DNA of 64,000 bases from VRUE01 sp963704545. Its GTDB lineage: Bacteria; Actinomycetota; Thermoleophilia; Solirubrobacterales; 70-9. A program made the translations under genes and the position numbers. Below the pieces are notes generated by a model. It did no database searches and was not told where the DNA came from. It was given only the letters and a program-made list of their open reading frames with translations. Every line of letters starts with the position of its first letter. Position 1 is the first letter of the stretch. The stretch is taken from NCBI GenBank assembly GCA_963704545.1, contig OY969915.1, positions 806,001 through 870,000 on the forward strand, written 5' to 3'. Shown in pieces: positions 54,262-62,872 of the stretch.

Positions 54262-55182
54262 TTACGGAATGCGGCGAACGCTGCTGAGTAGCGTCTCCTT
54301 GATGGAGGCGATGATCTCCAGGGCGTCGTTCCACTCGCGCTGCCAGACGTTGCGGCCGAAGATCACGCCCGAGCCGCCCGCCTCCATCACCTCGCGGGTG
54401 TTGGTGAGAACGGTCTCGTCGTCGACCTTGGAGCCGCCCGAGAGCACGACCAGCGAGCGGCCGGCGGATTCGACGCACTGGCGGATCGCCTCGGCGCCGT
54501 CGACCTGCATCTCGTTGTAAGGGGCGGGGGCGTCCTTGTCCTTGTCCGGATCGATCTTCGGCATGTTGAGCTTGACCACGTCGGCGCCCATCTCCATCGC
54601 CATCCGCGCCGCGTAGTCGATCGCGTAGAAGGAGTTGGCGCTGCCCTTTGCATCGACCGCTTCGCCGCGCGGGTAGGACCAGACGATCAGCGGCATCCCG
54701 AAGCGGTCGCAGTCTTCGCGCACGGTCCGCAGCTGGGCGAGGTCCTCGTCCTGGCGCGGCGAGCCGACATAGAGCGTGTAGCCGACCGCGTCGGCGCCGA
54801 GTCGCACCGCGTCCTCGACGCTGGCGTTGCAGGACGAGAATGCCTTGGCGGAGGAGGGGACGTCGGTCTTGCCGTTGACCTTGAGGATCAGCGGCACCTG
54901 GCCGGCGTAGTCGGGGTAGTACTTGGTCGCCATCCCGATCTGGCAGGCGAGGGCCGAGTACCCGGCCTCGGCGGCGAGGCGGAACTGGTAGTCGGGGTCC
55001 TTCGACGCCGGGTTGGGGAAGAAGTCGCGCGGGCCGTGCTCGATGCCCTGGTCGATCGGCAGCAGCATCAGGGTGCCGTTGCCCGGTCCGAACTCGAATA
55101 GCAGGCGCCTCAGGCGCGCTCGTTTGCCGGGGGCCAGGGTGGCCAGCAGCGATTTCTGCTCGGTCAGGCTCTTCAACTCCAC
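54262..55182 (-). CDS. Class I fructose-bisphosphate aldolase (DeoC/LacD type)
   Basis: About 306 aa. Features are LLPIDQGIEHGPRDFF, ILKVNGKTDVPSS, VGYTLYVGS, PLIVWSYPRGEAVDAKG (Lys/Tyr region), ADVVKLNMPKID (candidate Schiff-base Lys), VVLSGGSKVDDE and GGSGVIFGRNVWQRE. It interconverts fructose-1,6-bisphosphate with DHAP and G3P via a Schiff base. GTG 55182 is preceded by AGGAGG at good spacing, which excludes the longer frame. Confidence 0.88.
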   Translation of the reverse strand: MELKSLTEQKSLLATLAPGKRARLRRLLFEFGPGNGTLMLLPIDQGIEHGPRDFFPNPASKDPDYQFRLAAEAGYSALACQIGMATKYYPDYAGQVPLILKVNGKTDVPSSAKAFSSCNASVEDAVRLGADAVGYTLYVGSPRQDEDLAQLRTVREDCDRFGMPLIVWSYPRGEAVDAKGSANSFYAIDYAARMAMEMGADVVKLNMPKIDPDKDKDAPAPYNEMQVDGAEAIRQCVESAGRSLVVLSGGSKVDDETVLTNTREVMEAGGSGVIFGRNVWQREWNDALEIIASIKETLLSSVRRIP

Positions 55183-55273
55183 GCTTTTCCTCCTAGTGGA
55201 CGGGTGCAGCCCCAGTATGTCACTGCGACCTCTCCTCAAGCGGTTTCCAGCGGGCGGTTATCCTCGGTTGACC

Positions 55274-56035
55274 ATGAGCGAGACTGAGCTCAGCGTCGTC
55301 TGCAAGAACTGCGGTTCCGAGGTCAGTCCCTACGTAACCGAGTGCCCCTACTGCGGCGCCCGCCTGCGCAAGCGCGCGCCGAAGCTGGAACGACGCGGCG
55401 ACGGGCTGGAGCCCAAGCCCCGGCGCCGTGCCCGCCCCAGGCTTCGCCGCCGCAAACGGCTCGACGGACCGCCGCGACCCTTCCGCCCCTACGCCACGGC
55501 GGCGGCGATCCTCGGTCCCGCCGCGATGCTGCTGGTGCAGAAGCTGACGGGGAACCCGATCGCCACCTTCGGCGGCCTGATCGTCCCGTTCGAGGACCAG
55601 TGGTGGCGCTTCCTCACCGCGCCCTTCGCCTACGTGGACGTCGGCTACCTCTTCGTCGTCGCGGTCGGCCTGGCGATCTTCGCGACCGGCCTCGAGCGCC
55701 GGCTGGGCACTCCCGCCACGGCATTTCTGCTGATCGCCTGTGGATCGCTGGGGATGCTCGCCGCGGCCGGCATCGCCAACGCCGCCGGCGACGTCCAGGT
55801 GATCGCCGGCGGCAACGGCATGGCGCTCGGCGCCCTGGCCGCCTGGTTCGCGATCCGGCGTGCCGAGACCCGCGGCGCGATCGCCGCCGACTACGACGCG
55901 GTCGGGGTCCTGGTTGCCGCCGCTGTCCTCCTGGCCCTGCCGGTCTTCGAGTCCACCGCCGATCCCTTCGCCGGTCTTGTCGGCGGCGCCGTCGGCGGCC
56001 TCGCCGGGCTCGCCGCATCGGCCCTGCGCGAGTAG
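55274..56035 (+). CDS. Zinc-ribbon rhomboid-like membrane protein, probably inactive
   Basis: This 253-aa protein has an N-terminal zinc ribbon (CKNCGSEVSPYVTECPYCGARL), a basic linker (~30-75), then about six transmembrane helices with rhomboid-like WWRFLTAPFAYVDVGYLFVVAVGLAIFATGLERRLG. The nucleophile motif GxSG reads GGNG (IAGGNGMALGA), and no histidine occurs in the last helices. Serine-protease activity therefore seems lost and a binding or quality-control role is more likely. Confidence 0.75.
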   Translation: MSETELSVVCKNCGSEVSPYVTECPYCGARLRKRAPKLERRGDGLEPKPRRRARPRLRRRKRLDGPPRPFRPYATAAAILGPAAMLLVQKLTGNPIATFGGLIVPFEDQWWRFLTAPFAYVDVGYLFVVAVGLAIFATGLERRLGTPATAFLLIACGSLGMLAAAGIANAAGDVQVIAGGNGMALGALAAWFAIRRAETRGAIAADYDAVGVLVAAAVLLALPVFESTADPFAGLVGGAVGGLAGLAASALRE

Positions 56036-56052
56036 GCGGCTAGGCTCTCGTC

Positions 56053-56382
56053 GTGCCCCCCGACGAGGAGCAACTGGACGCCGCGATCGAGCGGCTGATC
56101 GACGCCGAGCGCTTCGCCGAGGCGGAGCGCATCGTCGCGCGCGCCGCGCCGCAGCTGCAGAAGGTGCTCGCCGCGGCCCTCGCCGAGGGCGGCTGGTTCG
56201 GCGAGTCCCACGAGGCCGAGTCGCTACGGGCCGCGACCGTCCCCGACCCCGACGAGCGCGTCGCCGCGGTGCGCTCGCTGCTCGCCGAGGAGGCGAGGAT
56301 GGGGATGATGGTCGGGGTTGCCGTCGGCTGGGCACTGCATGACGAGATGACCGACAACGAGAACCAGGAAGGGGAGCGCTGA
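56053..56382 (+). CDS. Hypothetical helical protein
   Basis: This 109-aa acidic helical protein has a TPR-like opening (DEEQLDAAIERLIDAERFAEAERIVARAAPQLQKVLAAAL) and a hydrophobic patch late (MGMMVGVAVGWAL). GTG start. It lies between the pseudo-rhomboid and the UPF0173 hydrolase with gaps of 17 and 3 bases, so it is likely co-transcribed. Function unknown. Confidence 0.6.
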   Translation: MPPDEEQLDAAIERLIDAERFAEAERIVARAAPQLQKVLAAALAEGGWFGESHEAESLRAATVPDPDERVAAVRSLLAEEARMGMMVGVAVGWALHDEMTDNENQEGER

Positions 56383-56385
56383 GAG

Positions 56386-57102
56386 ATGGAGATCCGATTT
56401 CACGGCCATTCGTGCTTCGAGCTGAGCGAGGGAGACACCAGGATTCTGGTCGACCCCTTCCTCAAGCCCAACAACCCGGCGGCGTTGGCGAGCGCCGATG
56501 ACGTCGAGCCGACCCACGTCGTCGTCTCCCACGGCCACGCCGACCACATCGCCGACGCCGTCGGCGTCGCCACCCGCACCGGCGCCGAGTGCGTGGCGAT
56601 CGTCGAGGTCGCCAACTGGCTCGAAGAGCAGGGCGTCGAGAGGGTCCACGATCCGAACCTCGGCGGCACCGTCCGCTTCGACTGGGGCTGGGTGAAGCTG
56701 GTCCCGGCCTGGCACACGAGCACGATCGCCGGCTCCGCGGACGCCCCCTACAGCCCGACCCCGGGCACGGTCACGGGGACGCCGGCCGGGCTACTGATCC
56801 ACATCGGCGGCGTCACCGTCTACCACGCCGGCGACACCTGCCTCTTCGGCGACATGAAGCTGATCGCCGAACGCAACCCGGTCGACGTGGCGCTGCTGCC
56901 GATCGGCGGCCATTACACGATGGACCGCCACGACGGGGTCGTCGCGGCCGGGTTCGTCGGCGCCGGCACGGTGATCCCGATGCACTACGACACCTTCCCG
57001 CCGATCGCGACCGACGCCCAGGCCTTCAAGGCGGAGGTCGAGGCGAAGACCTCGTCGCAGGTCGTGATTCTCGCCCCGGGGGAGTCCCACCCGGCCGGCT
57101 GA
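56386..57102 (+). CDS. UPF0173-type metal-dependent hydrolase
   Basis: This 238-aa metallo-beta-lactamase-fold protein of the UPF0173 (YtkL-like) family has EIRFHGHSCFEL, LVDPFLKPNNPAAL, VVSHGHADHIADA (HxHxDH), VPAWHTST, VYHAGDTCLFGDMKLI and VIPMHYDTFPPI. A complete zinc ligand set is visible. Substrate unknown. It is 3 bases downstream of the preceding small gene. Confidence 0.87.
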   Translation: MEIRFHGHSCFELSEGDTRILVDPFLKPNNPAALASADDVEPTHVVVSHGHADHIADAVGVATRTGAECVAIVEVANWLEEQGVERVHDPNLGGTVRFDWGWVKLVPAWHTSTIAGSADAPYSPTPGTVTGTPAGLLIHIGGVTVYHAGDTCLFGDMKLIAERNPVDVALLPIGGHYTMDRHDGVVAAGFVGAGTVIPMHYDTFPPIATDAQAFKAEVEAKTSSQVVILAPGESHPAG

Positions 57103-57110
57103 GGTTGCCG

Positions 57111-58607
57111 CTATTCCGCTTCTTCCGGGGTGTCCGTGGAGGAGGCGGCGGGCGGTGTCGATTCGGCCGGAGGGGGCGTGCTTTCGGCCGGAGGCGGTGG
57201 CGGAGGTGTGCTTTCGGCCGGTGGTGCGGGAGCCGGTTCGGGGCTGCTGCCGCCGACCGTCACCACGACGGTGTTGCCCCCGGCCGGCGCGCCGGCGCCC
57301 GTTGAGGGAGCCGCTCCGTCGATCCCGGTCGAGGCTTTCGTCGTGTCCTCCGCCTCGGCTTCCCCGCCGCCGTTGCCGCCCGGCGCGCCCTCGGCGGGTG
57401 CCGTGGGCGCTCCCGCCTCGGTCGTCACGGTTTCCGCTTCGGGGGCGGGGGCCGGTTCGGGGGCGGGCACCGCGGCCGGCTGGCTGTCGGTGGCGATCGC
57501 CGCGTTGTGGGCGGGCGCGACTGCCGTCTTCGGGCCTGCGTGGACACGTGAGATCTTCGCCGCGCCGCTGTTCGCCGGTGTCGGTTCGGTCTGGTGCTTG
57601 ACCTCGACCGCGCCGGCGGTGATCACGGCCGCCGTGACGACGCCGGCCACGGCCTTCGTGCCGATCGCGCTGCCCACGGCGCCGATGCCCCCGGCGGCGC
57701 TGCTGCCGCCGAGAGCGGCACCGACGCTGCCGACTGCGCCGGCCCCGGTGGCGCCGGTTCCCGTTGCGGTCGCGGCGCCACCGGCACCTGCTCCTCCCAG
57801 GCCAAGCTTGGAAAGGATGAAGCCTTTAAGTGCGATCAGCGGCCCCACCGGGACCAGCGCGGCGAGCACCTTGTCGTTGGAGCGGAGCTGTGAGCGGAAG
57901 TCGGCGCACTCCTCGCAGTCGCGGACGTGGCGGCGGACCGGGCCGGAGAGCTTGCGCAACCCCTCGGCCGCCTCGGCCAGGTCGATCCGGACCTCGCCGC
58001 AGGTCAGCTGGCGCGCCTGGCTCGCCTCGGCGAGCGAGATCCGGGCCCGCACCAGCAGCGACTTGACCGAGGGCACGCTGGTCTCCATCGCCTGCGCGAT
58101 CTCCTCGTAGGACATCGCGTCCATCTCGCGCAGCAGCAGGGCCGAGCGCTGGGTCTCGGGAAGCTTGCCGACGTCGGTGAGGAGCTGGCGGAACTCCTCG
58201 CGGTTGTGGACCTTCTCGGCCGTGGACGCGGCCTCGACCGTCGGCACCATGTCCATCGATTCCTGCGCGTCGGCGGTCGGTTTGCGCAGGTGGTTGAGGC
58301 AGCGGTTGCGGGCGATCCGGTAGAGCCACGGGCGCAGGTTGATCTCGCGCTCGTCGGCGAGCATCGCCCGGTAGGCGTTGACGAAGACCTCCTGCAGGAC
58401 GTCCTCGGCGTCCTCGGTGGAGCGGAGCATCTGGCGGCAGAAGCCGAGCAGCCGGCCCTGGTAGCGGTCGACGATGGCCTCGAAGGCACCGGGGTTGCCG
58501 GCGCGGGCCATCGCGATCAGGCGATCGTCGCCTTGCAGCTTGAGAAGCGGGGAACGCCGGGCTAGAAGTCCGCGGCGACTGGCGTGTGTGAGAGCTGAAG
58601 CCTCCAA
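57111..58607 (-). CDS. ECF sigma factor fused to zinc-finger and membrane/extracytoplasmic tail
   Basis: About 498 aa. Sigma region 2 is AFEAIVDRYQGRLLGFCRQMLRSTEDAEDVLQEVFVNAY...RPWLYRIARNRCLNHLRK and region 4 is LPETQRSALLLREMDAMSYEEIAQAMETSVPSVKSLLVRARISL. Then comes a ZAS-like zinc motif HVRDCEECADF (H-x3-C-x2-C), a Gly/Ala-rich hydrophobic segment that could span the membrane, and a ~170-residue Pro/Ala/Thr/Glu tail. TTG 58607 is preceded by GGAGG at 7-nt spacing, so it starts there. The layout suggests sigma and anti-sigma in one chain. Confidence 0.82.
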   Translation of the reverse strand: MEASALTHASRRGLLARRSPLLKLQGDDRLIAMARAGNPGAFEAIVDRYQGRLLGFCRQMLRSTEDAEDVLQEVFVNAYRAMLADEREINLRPWLYRIARNRCLNHLRKPTADAQESMDMVPTVEAASTAEKVHNREEFRQLLTDVGKLPETQRSALLLREMDAMSYEEIAQAMETSVPSVKSLLVRARISLAEASQARQLTCGEVRIDLAEAAEGLRKLSGPVRRHVRDCEECADFRSQLRSNDKVLAALVPVGPLIALKGFILSKLGLGGAGAGGAATATGTGATGAGAVGSVGAALGGSSAAGGIGAVGSAIGTKAVAGVVTAAVITAGAVEVKHQTEPTPANSGAAKISRVHAGPKTAVAPAHNAAIATDSQPAAVPAPEPAPAPEAETVTTEAGAPTAPAEGAPGGNGGGEAEAEDTTKASTGIDGAAPSTGAGAPAGGNTVVVTVGGSSPEPAPAPPAESTPPPPPPAESTPPPAESTPPAASSTDTPEEAE

Positions 58608-58730
58608 GCGATTTCCTCCAAGAGCTGACCAGGGAAGGCGTTTGTCTTCTAGCTCAGGGACACCGTAGCACCGGCATAGTTGCGGTACCTCGACAGTTTT
58701 TAGTGCGACTTTAAGAACCCAAAATTCAAA

Positions 58731-58817
58731 TGCCCGGGGCGGGACTCGAACCCGCAAGCCCCCCAGTGGGGCAACGCCTTTTAAGGGCGCCGCTTTTGCC
58801 AATTTCGCCACCCGGGC
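58731..58817 (-). tRNA. tRNA-Leu (UAA anticodon)
   Basis: 87 nt on the minus strand. The acceptor GCCCGGG pairs with CCCGGGC, the anticodon loop is CTTAAAA (anticodon TAA), there is a long variable arm as expected for Leu, and the T arm is GCGGG-TTCGAGT-CCCGC. No 3' CCA is encoded. The ThDP gene starts 39 bases upstream on the other strand. Confidence 0.93.
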
Positions 58818-58856
58818 AAGGCGATGGTAGCCGGGTCGTCCCGATAGGCTCAAACG

Positions 58857-60467
58857 ATGGAGCACGGGGGGCGGATAGTCGCGAAGGCCTTGAAGTCCAG
58901 GGGGGTCTCACACCTCTTCACTCTTTCCGGGGGTCACCTGTTCTCCATATACGACGGCTGCAGGGCGGAGGGGATCGAGATCGTCGACGTCCGCCATGAG
59001 CAGACCGCGGCCTTCGCGGCCGAGGGGTTCGCCAAGGCGACGCGGGGTATCGGGGTTGCGGCGCTGACCGCGGGGCCCGGAGTGACGAACGGGGTCAGCG
59101 CGATCGCCGGCGCGCAGGCGAACTGCTCGCCGGTCTGCGTCCTGGGCGGGAGGGCGCCGGAGTTGCGCTGGGGCTCGGGCTCGCTGCAGGAGATCGACCA
59201 CCTGCCCTTCGTCTCGCCGCTGGTCAAGTCGGCCGAGACCGTGAGGGACCCGGGCCAGATCGCCGCCCGCACCGCGGCCGCGCTCGACCTCGCCCTCACC
59301 GCCCCCAACGGCCCGACCTTCGTCGACTACCCCCTGGACGTCGTCTTCACCGAGGCCGACCCGGAGATACCGGCCGCGCCGCAGGCCGGGGCCCGCCCGG
59401 CGGAGGGGGTCGAGGAGGCGGCTGCGCTGCTGGCCGCGGCCGAGCGCCCCGCGATCATGGCCGGCACCGGCCTCTACTGGGGCCGCGGCGAGGACGAGCT
59501 GCGCGCGCTCGCGGAGGCGCTCGGGATCCCCGTCTTCCTCAACGGCCTCGGCCGCGGCTGCCTGCCGGCGGACCACGAGCTCGCCTTCAGCCGCGCCCGC
59601 GGAGCCGGGCTCGGCGGCGCCGACGTGGCGCTGGTGATCGGCGTCCCGCTCGACTTCCGCCTCGGCTTCGGGGCAAGCATCGCCGAGGAGGCGAAGCTGA
59701 TCCGGCTCGATGCGGCGCCGAACGCGCTGAGCGCCAACCGCACACCCGACGTCGACCTGGTCGGCGACGTCGCCGCCAGCCTGGCGGCGATCCGCGAGGC
59801 GGCCGGGGGCGGGGGAGGTCGCACCGGGCCCTGGCTGGCGGAGCTGCGCAGGATCGAGGACGAGAAGCGCGCGGCCGAGCAGGAGGAGCTGAACGATGCC
59901 CGCTCGCCGCTTCACCCGGTCCGCATCTACAAGGAGCTCGCCGAGGTGCTGGAGCGCGACGCGATCGTCATCGGCGACGGCGGCGACTTCGTCTCCTACG
60001 CGGGCCGGTTCGTCGACACCTTCCAGCCAGGCTGCTGGATGGACCCTGGGCCGTTCGGCTGCCTCGGCGCCGGGCCCGGCCAGGCGATCGGGGCCAAGCT
60101 CGCACACCCCGACAGGCAGGTCTGCCTGCTGCTGGGCGACGGTGCCTTCGGCTTCGCCGGGATGGAGTTCGACACGATGGCGCGGCACGGAATCCCCGTG
60201 GTCGGGGTGATGGGCAACAACGGCATCTGGGCACTGGAGCACCACCCGATGAAGTTCCTCTACGGCTACTCGGTAGCGGCGGAGCTGCGGCCCGAGACGC
60301 GCTACGACCAGATGGTCGAGACGCTCGGTTGCGACGGCGTGCTCGTGCGCGAGCCCGACGAGCTGCGCCCGGCGCTGGAGCGTGCCTTCGAGTCGGGCAA
60401 GCCGACGCTGGTCAACGTCCTCACCGATCCCGAGGTCGTCTACCCGCGCAAGTCGAACCTGGCCTGA
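58857..60467 (+). CDS. ThDP-dependent enzyme, acetolactate synthase-like
   Basis: This 536-aa three-domain ThDP enzyme has the catalytic Glu in VRHEQTAAFAAEGFAKATRG. Residues ~190-320 form the central domain. The ThDP/Mg motif is LLLGDGAFGFAGMEFDTMARHGIPVVGVMGNNGIW (GDG...NN). It resembles acetolactate synthase large subunits and oxalyl-CoA/2-hydroxyacyl-CoA lyases; no small subunit is nearby, which argues against branched-chain amino-acid synthesis. ATG start. Two strong hairpins follow the stop. Confidence 0.82.
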   Translation: MEHGGRIVAKALKSRGVSHLFTLSGGHLFSIYDGCRAEGIEIVDVRHEQTAAFAAEGFAKATRGIGVAALTAGPGVTNGVSAIAGAQANCSPVCVLGGRAPELRWGSGSLQEIDHLPFVSPLVKSAETVRDPGQIAARTAAALDLALTAPNGPTFVDYPLDVVFTEADPEIPAAPQAGARPAEGVEEAAALLAAAERPAIMAGTGLYWGRGEDELRALAEALGIPVFLNGLGRGCLPADHELAFSRARGAGLGGADVALVIGVPLDFRLGFGASIAEEAKLIRLDAAPNALSANRTPDVDLVGDVAASLAAIREAAGGGGGRTGPWLAELRRIEDEKRAAEQEELNDARSPLHPVRIYKELAEVLERDAIVIGDGGDFVSYAGRFVDTFQPGCWMDPGPFGCLGAGPGQAIGAKLAHPDRQVCLLLGDGAFGFAGMEFDTMARHGIPVVGVMGNNGIWALEHHPMKFLYGYSVAAELRPETRYDQMVETLGCDGVLVREPDELRPALERAFESGKPTLVNVLTDPEVVYPRKSNLA

Positions 60468-60473
60468 CGGGGC

Positions 60474-60529
60474 CCGGGGCCGGGTCGACCCGGCCCCGGA
60501 CGAGAACCGGCCGCCATCGCTGGCGGCCG
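60474..60529 (+). terminator. Tandem palindromes after the ThDP gene
   Basis: A perfect 26-bp palindrome at 60474-60499 (half CCGGGGCCGGGTC) is followed by a 9-bp stem with a TCGC tetraloop, CGGCCGCCA/TGGCGGCCG at 60508-60529. They lie right after the TGA and probably end the transcript. Confidence 0.6.
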
Positions 60530-60864
60530 ATTCAAGTTGGTCCCTCAGGACGGGCAGGGGTACGTCTTCAGGGACCAGTCCTTATTCGGTGGACCCAGAC
60601 GGCGGGAGGCGCCATTGTGCGGCAATCGCCTGAGTCCTATACCGGGTCCGCGGTGGTTTTGTCCCCACCTCTTTCCCGATGTGCCGATTATCTGCCTGTC
60701 TATCCGTTGCGTCTAGTTGCCTCTTTCGGTGCTACTAGAAAACAAGTAGGGGAAGCGTACCAAATTTTATGGGTTCTACCCCATTCCTGACCCATCTGTA
60801 GTGCCACGGCAGTCTCGGCTGGCCGCGAGGTATCACGTAGTACCCCGAAGTTGAGAATACGAGG
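60530..60864. other. Intergenic stretch of lower GC, content unknown
   Basis: 335 bases between convergent stops, clearly less GC-rich than the surroundings. An 8-bp dyad (TGGTCCCT/AGGGACCA, 60538-60577) opens it. No convincing ORF, tRNA or riboswitch was recognised on either strand. It may be a decayed insert or an unrecognised RNA. Confidence 0.4.
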
Positions 60865-61806
60865 TTACCCGCAGTCCAGAGCCGAAATAGCTGAGATTGC
60901 GGTGCCGTAGAGGATGTCGTGCTCGGAGACCTCGACCTGCTCGAGGCCGAATGCGCGCATCGTCTCCACCAGAATGACCACCCCGGCAACGATGTTTGGC
61001 GCCCTGTCGGGGTGCAGGCCGGCTATTTCGACCCGCTTGGACAAAGGGGCAGATGCCAATTGCGAGAGGAGCCGCTGGATCGAGGTGAGGGTGAGCGTAT
61101 GGCCGTGTACTTGCTTGGGATCGTAGGGCTCGAGGCCCTGTTCGATCGAGGCCAGGGAGGTCGGGGTGCCGGCGACAGCGATCGCGGCCTGGGCATGGGC
61201 GCCGGGCTCGTCGGCGACCGCGCCCTCTATGAGGGCCCGCACGTCCGCGGCGAGCGCCTCCAGCTCCGGTGCGCTCGGCGGGTCGCTGGAGAGGTGGCGC
61301 TCGGTGTGGCGCACGACCCCGGCCTGCAGCGAGGCGTGGAAGGCGATCTCCTGGCCGGTGCCGACGATCAGCTCGGTCGAGCCGCCGCCGATGTCGACCA
61401 CCAGCGTCGGCTCGCTGGGCGGGTGCTCGGCGGTCGCCCCCATATATGTGAGCCGCGCCTCCTCCTCCCCGTCGAGCAAGCGGGCCGAGAGCGCGAAGCG
61501 CTCGCGCAGCTCGGCGACGAAGGCGTCGCCGTTGGAGGCGTCGCGGACGGCGCTGGTGGCGATCGACTCGATCCGCCCGACGCCGGCCTCCCGGCAGATC
61601 GCCATGTAGTCGGCGATAGCCGAGCAGGCCGCCTCGATCGCCTCGGCGGCGAGCTGGCCCGAGAGGTCGACCCCGCGCCCGAGCCGCGTCACCCGGCTCT
61701 GCCGCTCGACCTCCGAAACCCGCCCCGCGGCGACGTCGGCGATCAGCAACCGCGTCGAGTTGGAGCCGATGTCGACGACCGCGACCCTGTGAGATTCCCC
61801 CGCCAC
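60865..61806 (-). CDS. Ppx/GppA exopolyphosphatase family protein
   Basis: This 313-aa ASKHA-fold phosphatase starts MAGESHRVAVVDIGSNSTRLLIADV (phosphate 1 loop). ESIATSAVRDASNG, LDGEEEARLTYMGA and the second loop TLVVDIGGGSTELIVG follow, with the C-terminal VAGTPTSLASI. The Ppx/GppA family hydrolyses polyphosphate or pppGpp; the short form without a C-terminal domain is typical of actinomycetes. GTG 61806 selected. Promoter presumably in the 100-base gap shared with the divergent tRNA-fMet. Confidence 0.88.
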   Translation of the reverse strand: MAGESHRVAVVDIGSNSTRLLIADVAAGRVSEVERQSRVTRLGRGVDLSGQLAAEAIEAACSAIADYMAICREAGVGRIESIATSAVRDASNGDAFVAELRERFALSARLLDGEEEARLTYMGATAEHPPSEPTLVVDIGGGSTELIVGTGQEIAFHASLQAGVVRHTERHLSSDPPSAPELEALAADVRALIEGAVADEPGAHAQAAIAVAGTPTSLASIEQGLEPYDPKQVHGHTLTLTSIQRLLSQLASAPLSKRVEIAGLHPDRAPNIVAGVVILVETMRAFGLEQVEVSEHDILYGTAISAISALDCG

Positions 61807-61905
61807 CCGCGGCACTCTAAAGAGACCCAGCCGGCAAGAGCGCCTGCATAGCCGCTGCAACGACCTCCGCCCACCCCCCGCACGTTGCTAGCATGGCCAA
61901 ACCGC

Positions 61906-61979
<74 letters not shown>

Positions 61980-62020
61980 TGGCCGCTTGGGTGACTTTCA
62001 GTGACGAATCACGGGTCGCA

Positions 62021-62872
62021 CTAGCGATATGCGCAGATGGCTCTTAGTAGCAGTGCGGGGCCACGGATGACGATGTCGTCCTGCGAGATGTCAATGCTCA
62101 TCTCGCTAAGGGCCTCTACGAGGCTTGGTAGTGCCTCCTCAATGGCATTCCGCTCCAACGGCGTGGCGGGTCCCCCTCGGAGAAGTCGGATCACCTGATG
62201 ACTTTGTCCCTCGCTAAGGATCTTCTCGACCTGGGCGATGATGGTGACCTCTCCCAGGACGTCGTCTACCTTGACCTCCAAGTCCTTCTCTGGAACCGGC
62301 ATGAGAAGTCGTGGAAGCTGGTTCTCGACGGTGATTGGCTGGAGTAGCGTGGCAGCCTCAGCGCTTCCGGTTCCAGAGATAACGCCCCATATCTTGAGGA
62401 TCTCCTTCAGATCCTTTACTGGGAGGTCCTGACCGAACGTCGGACCTACCTCCAGCAATGACCTGAGCATCTGGTCTGCCTGGTGCAGCGGATGGAGTTG
62501 AAGCTCGGCCCGAAACTCAAGAACCATGCCTGCCTCAACCTGTGCCGCGACCTCCGAGTCGAGCGGGCCGTCGATGACGCCGATTGCCTCCTGGTTATGC
62601 AGGGCTTCAAGAAGCTTTGCGGCGGTCGCGTGTCGAGTTCGCGCCTTGCGGATCTCCTCCTCAACCTTGCGAGACTTTGCCTTCTTTCCTCTGGCCTTAG
62701 CGGGGCCAACGCCCACTTCTCCGCCAGCCGAGCCTCCTCGCTCCTCCTCGCTGCGAGTGAGGATTTCATCGATCTGCCCACCGTCAATCGCACTCAGCGC
62801 GGACACGACACCATCTGAATCGAGAATGACAAACTGCTTGAAGGCGCTTTTCTTGGGTGGCGTAAACGGCAT
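62021..62872 (-). CDS. DUF6414-like protein
   Basis: This 283-aa protein opens FKQFVILDSDGVVSALSAIDGGQIDEILTRSEEERGGSAGGEVGVGPAKARGKKAKSRKVEEEIRKARTRHATAAKLLEALHNQ, matching the order I recall for the DUF6414 family (first strand-helix, I-x-GG, charged Gly/Lys linker, RTRHA..AKLL). The rest alternates strands and helices without catalytic motifs. Its ATG directly abuts the TAG of the HEPN gene, so it is the third gene of one operon. Function unknown; GC clearly lower than the chromosome core. Confidence 0.6.
   Translation of the reverse strand: MPFTPPKKSAFKQFVILDSDGVVSALSAIDGGQIDEILTRSEEERGGSAGGEVGVGPAKARGKKAKSRKVEEEIRKARTRHATAAKLLEALHNQEAIGVIDGPLDSEVAAQVEAGMVLEFRAELQLHPLHQADQMLRSLLEVGPTFGQDLPVKDLKEILKIWGVISGTGSAEAATLLQPITVENQLPRLLMPVPEKDLEVKVDDVLGEVTIIAQVEKILSEGQSHQVIRLLRGGPATPLERNAIEEALPSLVEALSEMSIDISQDDIVIRGPALLLRAICAYR

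Noticed and set aside
60735..60989. 84-aa minus-strand ORF across the end of the Ppx gene
   Set aside because: Its first half is an out-of-frame shadow of the Ppx gene and the rest lies in the lower-GC gap; no start signal or family resemblance.
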